Below, piece by piece: positions 41,583-53,997 of a stretch of DNA of 64,000 bases (its first letter is position 1; each line of letters starts with the position of its first letter). The translations under genes were made by a program, and so were the position numbers. The notes under the pieces were generated by a model. The model did no database searches, was not told the origin of the DNA, and saw only the letters and a program-made list of their open reading frames with translations. This stretch comes from Trissonchulus latispiculum (lineage: Eukaryota > Nematoda > Enoplea > Enoplida > Ironidae), in contig JASAND010018339.1 in the NCBI GenBank assembly GCA_030248195.1, positions 1-64,000 on the forward strand. Direction: 5' to 3'.

Positions 41583-42907
41583 TTAATAATTCAAAGCAAG
41601 TCAGGTTAAAATATCGCCATTTTTAAAGAACTGAGTTGAGAAAATTAAGGAAATTGTTTTGATCTTGCTGAGCAGTTCATATCTACTTGTGAATAACCTG
41701 TGACGCCTGCAAACGTCCAGTTTGGTCTGATAATAAACTATTGTTTAAATTTTCAACCAATTCCTTGATTCAAAAAGAGGACTAATGCCGCTAATTTGAA
41801 AGTAAGGGAGTGCCTAATATTTCAAGGTATCTTTGCACGGAGACACTGCTGTGAGTTTAACAGTTCAACTTGCAGTTTCATCTATTCAGCAACTTTGAAA
41901 CAAAAATGCTGTTTGGACATCTTATAGTATAAGCGTCCCCTATAGTCGTCTAATCAAAAATACAAAGAAATTTTGTCTGTTGCCACGTGTAATTTATCCT
42001 CTGCCATCAAAAACACTGGATGCATGCATTTATAGAAACTTCTTCGAATGTAAAATGAACGTAAGTTAGATGGCAGAGCCAGAATATAAGATAGGCTGGA
42101 CTAATGTGCAGGAAGTGCATTTTGCGAATTCGATGCTAGAAGTGCTCCTAAAGCTAAGCAGGGCGTGGCCTAAAGGTTTGTCCATCACTACGATTCGCAA
42201 TAACCAATATACGTATTAGCTTTTAATTATGGTGGGACTCTTCAATCCAACTTACATCCTGTGTTGCAGACACTTTTCCACTGGAGTGCTTTGTGCTTTG
42301 TGCTGCGGAGACAGTACTTTGCGCTTGGTAGTTAACGTTAACAATGCACAGGTAGCGTAGCCCAGAGATTATTCAAAATTTATAAAAAGTTACATTGCAG
42401 AATGGATTAAGATAATCAGCGATATATATTCAATATCATATAAATATATATCTGTAATTGTTTTAATATTAAACAAAAATGACAAAGTATTTACGTGATC
42501 TAACCTGACATAACGTTATATTATTTAATAGACTCTAATAGAGCATAATATCAATTCTAGTACGTATTTTCAATTAGTCAAACTGTGACAGAGTTATTCA
42601 GATTCAAAAGTGGAACACTTGAAAATTTATTTTAGATTACATTTAGACCCATTGTTCTATTAGAAAACTTGTTCCTTGTTCAATTAGCTATCGAGATTGA
42701 TACCCAGTCTGGCTATATTTTACGCATTTGTTTTGGCCACCTTATATGGTAGACCTTTACTTTGAGCACGGAGAGTTCTACAGAATGAAATAAGCAATAT
42801 TATGCAAAACGCACTTGTCTTGTTTTTGAGGACCCACGGGGGCTACAATGTATGTGAAAATAAACAATGTCAGAGGTGGTAGAAAAATCGCCAAAAAAGG
42901 TTCCCCC
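41583..42907. other. AT-rich non-coding DNA
   Basis: A GTGCTTTGTGCTTTGTGCTG stretch at about 42290 recalls the CAAAGCAC words near 47100. No gene recognised. Confidence 0.35.
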
Positions 42908-43919
42908 TTAAGGTGCTGGTATCCTTTTGTGCAGTGCTTTTGTGGTGATTTTTCGAAACGCTATAACTTTCGCAATTTTGGGAGTTGGAAAGAGCTTTAT
43001 ACATCGTTTTAAAGCTTATTATCTGCACATTAACATGAGCTTACGAAACTAGCGAAATTGGCAAAAAAGCAAAAAATTTCCGACATGCTGACACCTGACA
43101 GACTGAATATAGACCAAAAATTTTTGAACATCGATTTCTCAAAACTGTAGGATCGGCCAAAATTTCTTCTTGCGCCATGATATGAAGGACATGTGGGCCG
43201 AGGGACATTTTTTTGGATTTGGCTCAACAAGTCTCAGTACTCCAGAAAATCCGGCAAATGCGCGATGACACGAAATTTCGCAAATTTCTATTCAGTTTTC
43301 TCACAACTGGAGATGTTTTAGCTCAGACCAAGAAAAATGTCCCTCCGCAATAGGGCGAATTTTCATTCAGCCAAAAATCACGCGATTCTATTGGGTAGTT
43401 TTTGAGAAATCGCTGTTCAAAACAAAATAATCCCAATTTTGCTAAAATGGTTTTTCGGCGAATTCTCTAGCTTAAAGCAACGAACTCCAGCGAATAGGTA
43501 TTGATAAAATGCGCAATTGGACGGTGTATCGATTAAGTATAAATAAGCCTAAATTGTCTGTAAGATTTGGCAGTAATTTTGAAAAAACTGATTTCTTCAA
43601 AAATGGCCTTTTTTGACCCCAAAAATCGTTTTTGGCTTATACTGATTTAACCAGAAGAGGTAGCGCAAAAGTAGTAAAAGCAAAAATGTTCATTTTGGTG
43701 CCCTCTTTCCATCTATAACAACCAATCCGGTGTAGCGACTATTTACTGAGAGAATAAGGGCAAAAACCAAAACTTTCTTATCTTTACACCTAAAAATCCG
43801 GGACTGGTCCCAGAATGTTAAAGAGCACGAAAATAATGTATTTGGTAAATTCCATCCACTTTCATAAAGAATTGAAGCTTGTAGGGTCGAATTTGCACAA
43901 AGCGATACCAGCACCTTAA
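42908..43919. mobile_element. GGTGCTGG-family MITE, full length, inverted relative to 18192 copy
   Basis: 1012 bp, TTAAGGTGCTGGTATCC ... GATACCAGCACCTTAA, with TTAA at both borders. Reverse-complement match of 18192-19208 across its length. Non-coding. Confidence 0.9.
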
Positions 43920-44202
43920 AAAGCTTTACATTAAACAATGTAATTCAACTAATGCAAGCTGAATAACTTAATTTCATTGGTTAGTTCGTAATGCTACGAA
44001 ATTTCTCAAATTTTAGACTTTTAAATTTGCGGGATAGTTGACCATGACAACTAAAATCTCAATAATCGAAAATAGAAAATCAGTGATGTTTTCAACATAC
44101 TGGACTGCATAGAAAAAATGTATTTAAACTTTAAACTCTTTTGTCTGGCATTTGACACTAACTTATTGTCTAAAAACCGAATCAGCAGAATACTGGAACC
44201 AA
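43920..44202. other. AT-rich spacer
   Basis: No feature. Confidence 0.3.
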
Positions 44203-44248
44203 CCGACAACCTCCTTTTCGAAAGTAGACTTTGGCCTGTTATGGCCTG

Positions 44249-44370
44249 GCAACTTGGTTGAGTTGTTTTTGACCTACCTTACGGGGTCAGTTTCCTGGCT
44301 AAACATTTTGCACCTTCGGGTGATGATCATCACATTGTGATGTCTAATGCAGCAAACAACAACAACAACA
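44249..44370 (+). mobile_element. short retroposon with (CAA)n tail
   Basis: Ends in CAAACAACAACAACAACAA. It is flanked by a direct repeat of about 45 bp (CGACAAC...TTTCGAAAGTAGACTT-TGGCCTG at about 44201-44247 and 44371-44416), read as a long target duplication. Contains the palindrome GTGATGATCATCAC. Probably the 3' end of a LINE or a SINE; the family was not recognised. Confidence 0.5.
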
Positions 44371-44416
44371 ATCGACAACATTTTTTTCGAAAGTAGACTT
44401 ATGGCCTGTTTATGGT

Positions 44417-45135
44417 ATGGACAACATAGTAATAAAAACTAAGATTGCAAAATTAAAAAAACGCTGTAAACTGTAAAATTCAAAATATTGAAAAGATATC
44501 TAGGCAAATGTTACGCGAAGAGCAAAATATGGCCTTCTTTTCAGCTAGTGAGAGACTAGTTGCAGATCTACAGAGTCGATTGTTATCCGAACTGCCTTTT
44601 ACAGTGAAGCTGAAAACTGTTTATCTACTTAATTTTAACAAACTAATCCTGTATTTAATTCTAGTGCATTCTACTGTAGCTGATCTTTTAAATTTTTTCC
44701 GTAAGGCTTTGCTGAAATCGACTAAAATTGAACATGTTTGGGTTAATTTCATCAAATAGAATTTTGCAACAACAAAAACGTCAAACTTTCCAACTTCGTG
44801 CTACCGTACGATTACGTGGTCTAAATCAAGAAATAATTTACAGGAGCTGATGCTGAAGCTATCGAAAAGCTGAGAAAGTCACTTCAAGTTCTTATTCATA
44901 TAATTCTCACTATACAGCTTTTCAGCAAACTGTAAACAAAATTTGTGTTCTTGGATTTCTATTTCGACCAATGTAGTTAATCTCATGGAAATTTTAAAAT
45001 TTCTGTTTTGAATTTGTGCTTCACTTTGGCCAGAAATGTGCTGAAATGCATCTGTGACGAATTTGGGCAAAGTCGGTTATGAACTGCGAAAGTTACGCTT
45101 AGGGAGTTATCTGCTTAAGATCGCAGGATTTCAGG
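44417..45135. other. AT-rich spacer
   Basis: No feature recognised. Confidence 0.3.
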
Positions 45136-46733
45136 GGCCGATTTCATCATTAGTCTAAAGTTCATAATCCACAACTTGGGAACTTGTGACATGTGCCCAC
45201 AAGTTATCAAAGGTTGGATTTCGTCAAAGTTTGCTGGCAACGTGTCAAGTCACAAGCCACAAGTCACAATTCAAAAGCAGATATATTTCACAAAAGTATG
45301 TTCCTTGCACACAACCGGTGTATTGCAAAGACAAGAAGCAACTAATTGTATCACAAAACTGATAAACAGGAGCGGCCTAATCAATTTGCATATGCTACCT
45401 GCATTGAGTTAGACAACAACAAAATCGGAAGTAACTAGAAAGTACAAATAACAAGTGCACAAGAAGACAGCAAACACAACAAGTAGTGCCCAAAAAGGGC
45501 AAGATTCCTTTACAGAGAACTGTTTGAATGAGGCTTTTGCTGCTATGTTCCTCGGACTTTGGCTGCTATGAAGCGAGTGATATTTTTCATGACAGACTTA
45601 ACGATCGATTGCTACTCCCATGATACAAAATATGTTTGTGTTTCTGCTGTTTTCTACCGCTCTGTTTCTGCCGCTAATAACATCAAACGTAAATTATACC
45701 GCTATGCTTGCGTTCTAAGCCTGGAAGCCCTTTTAATTCTAATAAGCTTCTTAAGTCTAATTCTAGCTACAGCACACGGACATGTGATAAGTCCGACTAA
45801 GCACTTTCAATTTCAGTCATCATAGAGGGGACCGAATACAGAATTATGCAAATTTTCCCCCCACCCCATGCAATACTTTAATCCAGCAAACCTGGGAAGC
45901 CTTGCACCAACACAATTCCATTGATATTAACGAAAATGTTATTGCTATAGCAAGATCTTTGGAAGCAGCTGATAGACAACTGTAACTTGACACGAGAACT
46001 ATTAAAAATTTAAGACATCTAATTCTAGTGTTGCAGACATGTCGTCGTCGCAAAACTAATTTGCATATTGTGCATGCAAAAAATGTTGCATAGCTAGGCC
46101 TGTGTTAAACATAGGCCTTTTCCAACGGCAACACAGCAATAACACACAAAAGATACCACACACCCATATTAGGTATTCCGGCACCAGCCGGAATAAAAAG
46201 AAGACTTCGTCACTGCAGTTAAATGATACTAGTAATACATCATTAATAAAAACAAAAGATAAAACAATAAAATCAAACTTAATAAAAGCAAAAACTGCTT
46301 GTAGAATTTCAAAATAATTCAATAGACGTGCGCTACTAACCAGGAAACTTACGTAATGTTGGAAAGGTGCGGCAAGATGCACTGCAGACGGTGTTAAACA
46401 TCTGTCTTGTCTTGTCTTTTCTGGAAACGATTTCATCAGTAGTCACAAGTTCACAAGCCACAAGCAAATTCCCTTGGATCAGTGCCGAGGATTCAAAGTC
46501 TTCTTTTTGTTTTGTGCTGTCTTATTGTCCTCTATTTGTCCCAAGTGCTCCCTTCGTTCAACTTGTGAGATGTGATGAGATTTCATAGTTTTTCCTGTTT
46601 TTTACTTATGGCTTGTGAAATGTCACAAGTTGCCAGCAAGCTTTGATCAAACCCATTTTTGACAACTTGCGGCCTCGTGTCATATGTTCACAAGTTGTGG
46701 CTTGTGAACTTGTGAATAATGATGAAATCGGCC
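45136..46733. mobile_element. MITE/DNA transposon family E, subterminal word ACTTGTGAC
   Basis: Inverted ends GGCCGATTTCATCATTA / AATGATGAAATCGGCC. Subterminal CACAAGTTGTGGCTTGTGAAC, ACTTGTGACATGTG and similar words occur at both ends in both orientations. At 1.6 kb it is longer than the other MITEs. The interior holds a 126-codon minus-strand hydrophobic frame (46056-46436) with no recognisable motif. No 3-bp duplication is obvious. Confidence 0.75.
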
Positions 46734-47820
46734 GCTGGCAATATTTTTTATTCAAAATTGTTCTGAACGTTAAAAACTTTCCATTTCAAAGTTGAAAAAT
46801 GTTGGAAGGTTGGATATCATGAGCGTAAAAATTAACTGTTTAATTATTTTAGCGAATGTACTGAGTTGATTTAAACTCTTCAAATTTTCACTCTTTCAAC
46901 TCTTCACTTTTTAACCCTGCATAGTTAAATGATTTAATAAAAACAGGCAGCGTTAAAATTAGATGTATGACTTCACGAAAAGGGTTAACAAAGTTAATTT
47001 TAATTGTACTCTACTCTACTATACTCTTATGTTCAACGGATAGGCCCTTAGTTCCTGCTTTCTTACTATCATGAACTATCAAAGCACCAAAGCACCGTAG
47101 CACTAAAGTACCAAAGCACAAAGTACAAAGCACTACATCGTGAACCGGGCTTAGGTGAATCCGTTCGTCTATTCAAGAAATGTACATTGCAAACCATTTC
47201 ATCGAATTCCCGATTATCAGAATATTATTTGTCCTGTCTTTCAGGTCTTTTTGAACCTCATCAAGTTCATTACACATTATGTCAAAGTTCACATCTAGAC
47301 ATTACGAACAAAGGTTCACTAGGTACACAATCGTAATTATATAGTGTTCGAAACAGCTGAGGCATACTTAAAGTAAACCCCAATAAAATTTCTGCCGCAT
47401 GACGAATATCCAAATTTTTGGTTCATTTAATGGTTCTTCAAGCAGTTTTTTGCAAAACCTTTCGCAAACAACACATAAACGGCAATGTCAAATAATGCAA
47501 AACTACATTTTTCTAAATTTTTCAAGTACGAAAACTTAATTTACTGAATTTACTCTTAATCAATCATTGTTCTCGTTAACGGTGTTTACAAAGGCTTCGT
47601 TAATTTGCCTTTAAATAATACTGCACACTAACTTGTATATTGATAGTAATTTCATTCAAAATTTAAGAATTTAGATATGCGCGACTGGACCAGCGAAGTT
47701 TTGAAACTCAGAATTACCATCTTGTTTCGATTTTCAAAGCATTTCTCTGCAGGCGTCTTCTCAGTTTCAAATCCTTCTTGCAACGTGTTAGCTTGGGTCA
47801 TCGTAGGGCATTGAACTTTT
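46734..47820. other. AT-rich DNA with two MITE-like ends
   Basis: AACGGATAGGCCCTTA at about 47036-47051 and ATCGTGAACCGGGCTTA at about 47137-47153 look like ends of GGCC-type elements followed by TTA. CAAAGCACCAAAGCACC words lie between them. Whole elements could not be delimited. Confidence 0.4.
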
Positions 47821-48722
47821 TTAATTTACGATTTTCCTCTTTCTTGCTTTATCTTCGTGCTGAGGTGCGGTACGCGCCATTTGATGGGCGCTTAACGACA
47901 ACATAAGGGCCTGCCCAGGGTTTCCTAGCTCTGCAACGGTGTCTGACGACAAGCCATACTTTACCATTTTCTTGAAAAAAATCACTATGAGCGACCTCGT
48001 CGGGAAAGTCTTTCTGCCTTTGCTGAGCAGCTGCCAAGTTCTGTCTGGCTTTCGTATGGTCACAATTCTTTACGGACGCCTTCGACAAATTCAGCGTGGC
48101 CCGTTGCTTGAACTGTATCTGGGTACCACCGCATAACTTGGCGTCAATGGGCAACAGGCAACCCTACCCAAACATCAAATAAGGGGGAGAATACTCTGTA
48201 CAGAAATTCTGACTTGTGCGATATGCCGACATGGCATAGGGTAGTTTGACGTATCCCTAAGGCTACCGTCCAACACACATTGGAGCAGTTGATCGTGCGG
48301 TTCATCTTCTCTATCAAACCTTGTGATCCAGGATATCCGGTTGAACTGCGAAACCTTGGGCTCGCTAGAACTTTGGTAAGTCTTTAAATAATGGATGTTC
48401 GAATTCTCGTCTCTGATCAAGACGGACTCGACCTGCAAAACCGTATCTGAGAATGAATGACTCCACAAAAGCTTCAACCATTGTTGAAGCTTCTTTGGAC
48501 TTTAAGGGAACATTTGGTAAAGCGAACAATCACCACCAAACTATATCTGTGGCCACTTCTCGAAGTTGTATTGGACCCATCAAGTACAGCATGATTTCGC
48601 AATGGCGCGCGCTGACTTTTGTGGAATTCGTGGGCGCTCTGTTCAACTGCGCTAGCTTGCTCTTTACCGAAATGACATGACATGGGGGATCCATGTACTT
48701 CAGCCAAAACGGCATGAAACAA
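47821..48722 (-). pseudogene. decayed Ty3/gypsy integrase
   Basis: Pieces in several minus-strand frames line up in integrase order. LAEVHGSPMSCHFGKEQ near 48700 is the start of the HHCC zinc domain. MGPIQ...REVATDIV and FTKCSLKV near 48530-48600 are the core start. A DQ-RE-E...LFKDLPKF region near 48400 and GLIEKMNRT near 48310 are later core segments. KARQNLAAAQQRQKDF...VWLVVRH and KPWAGPYVVVKR (47849-48050) are the GPY/F-type C-terminus. Multiple frameshifts and stops break it. Its upstream primer site at 49272-49287 belongs to the same element; gag, protease and reverse transcriptase are gone. Confidence 0.75.
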
Positions 48723-48977
48723 TGTTCTGAGATAATGTCTGCGTCCAGTGTTGTCCTCCTATTTCCTGTACAAGGCTATCCCTTTGATTAGCACCCGCCT
48801 TTGAGTACTAGGTAACTGCAATAATTGACGATCGGGCTTACCTAAACCCACTATAAAATTGGGCTTTTGCCAACTTTGTTTCTTATCATCTTCCTGGTAT
48901 TGTCCTGTCAAAGCCTAATTTATCGTTTCTGTGTGGTTCTCCGAACTAGTTCTGTCTTTCCCACAAAATCCGATTCG
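48723..48977. other. remnant between gypsy integrase and repeat G1
   Basis: Possibly decayed gypsy interior; no motif recognised. Confidence 0.3.
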
Positions 48978-49130
48978 TTACCTGGACCTCACCCCCCACC
49001 CCACAGGGGCACCTTACGGCCCACCGAGGGGTCCCTCACCGCCCCCCCCCCCAGAATCCGGATTTTTCCAGTTTTTTTGGGCCTTCGGCCGCCAGTTAAC
49101 CCCCCCAGAACTTCCTCTCCTGCACATGTT
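48978..49130 (+). repeat. G/C-run dispersed repeat G1, copy 2
   Basis: Matches 56370-56495 directly and 28384-28560 inverted: GAGGGGTCCCTCACC, C run, AGAATCCGGATTTTT, CTTCGGCCGCC and CTCCTGCACATGT. Confidence 0.8.
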
Positions 49131-49271
49131 TGATTCCTACCCGATCATACGACTAAGTTGTACTCGACGTCCCTGAAGTTAGTAGTACCACGTATTGAGT
49201 CAGAACTGAAAGTGATATCATGAATATATCTGAGTATCATTTAGTCGCACAATAACTTGATTGAAGGATGT

Positions 49272-49287
49272 CCTGTCACGGTCGCCA
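49272..49287 (-). other. primer-binding site of decayed gypsy element (tRNA-Arg type)
   Basis: The minus strand reads TGGCGACCGTGACAGG, the 412/mdg1-type tRNA-Arg site. The LTR would end just upstream at ...TTCTACA, so sequence above 49290 should be LTR; its outer border was not located. Confidence 0.7.
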
Positions 49288-51344
49288 ATTTGTAGAATTT
49301 GTGATGTACGACGCCTAAATATTTGCGAATAAACTGACTTGTCCTGAAGATTGTTAGGTTTCTACGCGGTGTGTGATGCAAAAGATACTCCTAAACGGTG
49401 TGCGCTCATCTAAATCAAAGTTTCAATTCACAGACCTTCAAATTCACAAAATAACTTCAAATGCAAAATATAAATTCAGACATCAACAAAATAATAAACA
49501 ACTTTGGTCGAAATAACGCCCAACAAATACCCAGTAAAAGAGTTTCCTGAACGGACCCACCCTGAAACACCCAACCCTAGAACTGAACTTTGGTCCAACT
49601 CTCAAAACAGTGATTATGCTAAGCCAAAGCGTAGGTAGAATTTCAATTTTGATTGAGCGTTATGCAAAACAGCAACCATTTTTACGCTAGGCAGAGTGTT
49701 TCTCCACAAAAGCAATTAAAGGAAATCTGTTCAAACTGTTAACTTCAGGTTTACAGTGCCACCTTTGAGTCATGCGCCAAATCTGTTACAGTAGATTGTC
49801 TTTTCAATGAAGTGATCGAGTCATCGAAAACGCTATACTGGCTGCAATTCAAAAGAAAAATTAATTTTAATTTGAGCATTATCTTTTGAAAGACCGGTGG
49901 TACATTTCACTTAACTTAGCTAGTCGTTGGCTCAGAAAAGCAAAGTACAAAGACAAGCAAAGGTGATATAGTTCGATGATGCATGTTTAAGTAGGACTTT
50001 ATTACGGTTAGTATTGGAGAAATCTTGTTGGATATAGAAAGACAACATGAAGGTGCGGCTGACTTAAAATTTGAAAAGTATATAATAATAGTGCAGTCAT
50101 CCCCCACCCCAATCGTATTAGTATACACACATGACACATTGGTGTAAATGGGAGATGGGGGCAGGACTATAGACCCCACCCAAAATGTCAAATGTCCACT
50201 CCCCTGATTTTCATTTTTTTCCATCCCCCCCATTCAGATTGTTGGCCGCAAAGTGGCCAAACATGGCAAAAATTTGAAATTTAGGGGCTTGGGCAATTTT
50301 CGGCGACCCCCCCCCCTCCCTCCGTCGGAACTTCCCCGAGATTTTGTCCACAATCTCCCACAATTGAACCAAGTCCCCCCTAAAATTTGTGACACCCGTC
50401 CTCCAAATTTCAGCTATCCGCCCGACAGGGGTAAGTTTTAGTATATAAATTGTACTTCGCCCGTACAACTGTCGGCCGCACCCCTGCACGTGGATGGTCT
50501 ATCTCTATTTATTATTATCATTATCATTAGAAAACGTAGCCTCTAATGCAATTGGTTTTCGTATATTGCATACGAAACGAACTATGCTGATGATAAGGAA
50601 GTGTCGTTCATGCTTCACTGTTGGCACGTACATGTTGGTTGTAAATTTTTGGTCCACTGTATGTGCCAACGACAGCGTGACGATCTTAACTGTTAAAAAA
50701 TTGAAAGTGGGTTTATTCCCGATGGGTTTTTCTGGCCAAGTCACCCCCAGATAGCACTGCAGTGGTCAGAATAGTATAGTATACTAGCTTATTTTTAGGC
50801 CAAAAGGTATAGGCGTTGTGGGGCCGGGCTCGCAATTGTCCTCCTCCCATGGCTCATCAAAAAGGGGGGAGCATATTTGTGAAAAAAGGTTTTACGTTTT
50901 TGTCTAAAATCGCCAAAACTCGCTATCATCTTTGCTTGTCTTTGTACTGTGCCTTTCTGAGTCAATGATTAGCTAAGCTAATTCAAATGCACCAGCGGTC
51001 TCTCACAGGATAATGTACAAATTAAAATTAATTTTTGTGGCAGACAGTATTGCGTTTTCGATTAGTGACCAGTTCCAACAGATTTCCATTAATTACTATC
51101 AAAATAAATCAAGTTATTGTGTGGCTCAATGATATTTCAGCATGCTGTACTGACTCAATCACTTTCAGCTCTGACTCAATAATTGGCACTGCTAACTTCA
51201 GGGAGGTTTGTACTCGGCCAGTAGATCCTTCCACCGACCCAGCAGACGGTCAAAGCAAAGCAAACAAGTAAACAATCAGGATTCTTTACATTAGATTACT
51301 ACTTAAATAAATAACTAATTAGGATTAACTCCTTTTGAAACAAA
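49288..51344. other. probable LTR remnant, then AT-rich DNA with G/C-run repeats
   Basis: The first few hundred bases may be the LTR of the decayed gypsy element. 50100-50480 and 50800-50880 carry C-run or G-run repeat text like that of 54-62 kb. No gene recognised. Confidence 0.4.
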
Positions 51345-52100
51345 AATTATATTAAACTTTGTTACTTATTGGGTTGAATTGAAGTCGTTGTAACTTGTAA
51401 GCTAAAAGAGGACTGAGAAGTTTGTCTTCGCTGTGTTAGCAGTAATCGTTTCGTTTTTAAGCTGAGTGGAAATTCCTGAAAAGTTTCAACAAATTTGTTC
51501 AACAAAGATAAGTATCAACTGTCCTCTAAGGACGACAGCAAATATCTACTCTTACAGATTTGAAATGTTGAACAGGCTATAAATGTCCGAGCTTTATCAA
51601 ATAGTAGGCTTTCATTTCAAATTGAAGATCTCACGTAAACACTGATCTTCCTTTAATGGACTTTCCAGGTTCATCGTATGCAAGCGGCATTTTCTTAAAC
51701 CGCAGTTGATAAACTTGAGTTTAGCAAAGATGTTAAAATATTTCTCTTGCCGAAGCATCGCTTGAATACTTTAATTACTAATGGACTTAATTAGATGAAA
51801 TGCGTCAGTCAGTCCAGTAAACGTCATCACCTATTTGTCTTAGATTCGGATTTATTCTATTTTAAAATAAAAGCAAAAGGTTCCATACAAACCTAGGCAT
51901 GGTTTTGTCATGTCTATGATTTTATGCAAAAAACCTTCCTGTCTGGCAAACTATACTTCCCAGTAAATAACCAATGGTAGAAATTGTGTTTGGAAATTAT
52001 ATCCTTCACTAGCGGCAGCAAAAAATTGTGGAAAATAGTTTCTCGATTAATATTGCCAGTTCTTAAACTCTTTGTATCCGATGCAGATCACCATTCGACG
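51345..52100. repeat. second segmental duplication, copy 2
   Basis: Direct counterpart of 36480-37175, about 14.9 kb away. It includes an extra about 60-bp stretch (near 51760-51825) not seen in copy 1. Confidence 0.75.
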
Positions 52101-52390
52101 ATGAGTTCTCAAACTGTCACTTTCAAAATGGGTACTGTTGAACCCAAAATCGTTTCTGATTTACTAACTTTGCCAATAAACCCGCTCAGGTATTATAAAA
52201 GCAAAATTTCCGTTTCGGTACCTTCTTTCTAATTAAAGCAACCAATTCCAGTGTACATCTGTCTGGCCATAGTGCCAAAAACCCACCATAATTTGAAATA
52301 CAGTTATTGCTTTTAAAGAGTACCAGGCAATACGTTTGCAAAGTTTCCTGCATTTTTACAGAGAATAGTAGCCTTCAGGTGTAAGCACAC
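52101..52390. other. spacer
   Basis: No feature. Confidence 0.3.
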
Positions 52391-52779
52391 TTTAACAAGG
52401 GGGGTATGGGGGTACGGGACCCCTCGAAAATTGGAGGTTCGGTACAAGGGCTACTAAAATCAGAGCCAAGGGACTAGGGACAGTACCATGAAAGGCAGGT
52501 CAAACTGAACATTAATAAAAATTTTAGCCAAAAATATACTAAAATTTTTTAAATTTTCAAACAATTTCCAAAGAATAGATAAAAACTGCTTATTTTGCTC
52601 TACAATGGCTGTAAAGTAGCTAATTTTACGCTAAAGTCGCTCAAAATTTCCACAAATTGTGCTTTTTCTAGTAAATGTTTTGCTGGGACCCTCCCCCAAA
52701 TTTGAGATAAGGTACAAGGGCAGGTAAAATTAGGGCTAAAACAGGTACAGGACCCCTCAGCAATTGGTACCTTTGTTAA
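52391..52779. mobile_element. possible MITE with TTAACAA(A)GG ends
   Basis: Left edge TTTAACAAGGGGGG and right edge GGTACCTTTGTTAA are roughly inverted. GGGACCCCTC / AGGACCCCTC and GGTACAAGGG words recur inside. No ORF. Target duplication not resolved. Confidence 0.4.
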
Positions 52780-53573
52780 TGTATCAGTGTAATTAGAATA
52801 AAGCTATCGAACGAACCAATTGACTGGTTGATGAGTTTGTTCAGTATGATCAGTCTTACCCTGCTGGCTTGCACCAAATCAGACTAAAGATTAACTGTTG
52901 GTTAGCTCAGGACTAAGTGCAAATTCTCCATTCAAAAATTGGCGTTAGCACTCACAAATTAGCAGCTAGTGCTTATCACAGGGTAAGACTCAATCTACGT
53001 GAGAAATCAAGGTTTTCATCCATCTTTGAAAACATGGATAAAACCCCTTTCCTCCGACTTGTTTGAACTTTTACGCCAGGTCTAAATCAGTTTAATTCAC
53101 ACTGCTGATTTCAAAAATTAGGTCTGAAGGACGTATGGAACAAAACCAGAACATGCTCATTACTCAAGCAATGAGCATACTAATCGATGGCTAGATTGGA
53201 AAGTTTGCTGTACTAACTCTAAAGAAATCTTCAGAAGTTCCTATAAATAGCTATATCATTTACACAAACAGAAACCATTTCGAAGGCCAAGAACATATTA
53301 AAGATATAACCAAAACTAAATAACTAAGCTAGACTGGTCTTGTTTGAAAGGCTTTCCTCGAAGAAGCTAGTTTCTGCTAGAAAGGACGAAAGCATAAATT
53401 TGCTTAACCGTTTTCAGCTATTTTGGGGGCATTTGGGATATTCAATCCAATTTAGCAATTCGGGATTCGACTGGTTTGGAATGGTCCAAAATTCATAGAT
53501 TGTTGCCAAAACAAACAGCAAAAAGTAGCTAGAACTTGCAAACATAATTATGCTGAAACGCTCAGAAATAGAT
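52780..53573. other. AT-rich non-coding DNA
   Basis: Nothing recognised. Confidence 0.3.
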
Positions 53574-53997
53574 AAAGGTGCTGGCTTCCTTTCAGGAATT
53601 TTTGACTCATACGACCTTAATCCTTTACTTAAACGGCTAAAACTTACGAAATAACCTATTTCCGTGCTCTTTAGCATTCTGGGGCTAGTCCCGTATTTTT
53701 AGGTCAAAAGATAATAAAGTTTTGGTTTTTGGCCTTAGGCTCCCAGAAAGAAGACAAGACACGAGATTGGTTGTATGGCTGGAAAGAGGACACGAAAATG
53801 AACATTTTTGCTTTTACAACCTTTGAGCTATCTTCAGTGGTTAAGTCAGCGTAAGCAAAAAACTGTTTTGTGGGTCAAAAAATGGCCATTTATGACGAAA
53901 TCAGTTTTTTCAAAATTACTACCACACGCTAAGGACAACGTTGGCTTAATATACTCAATCATAAATCGTCCAAATGCACATTATATGAATGCCTATT
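53574..53997. mobile_element. GGTGCTGG-family MITE, truncated
   Basis: AAGGTGCTGGCTTCC start, then CTTTA-CATTCTGGG-C-AGTCCCG, AGAGGACACGAAAATGAACA and CAAAATTACT, as in the 18192 copy (same orientation). Cut off at about 54030 by a G/C-run element. Confidence 0.8.

Noticed and set aside
46056..46436. 126-codon hydrophobic minus-strand frame inside MITE E
   Set aside because: No motif, no regular membrane-segment pattern, and it includes repeat sequence.
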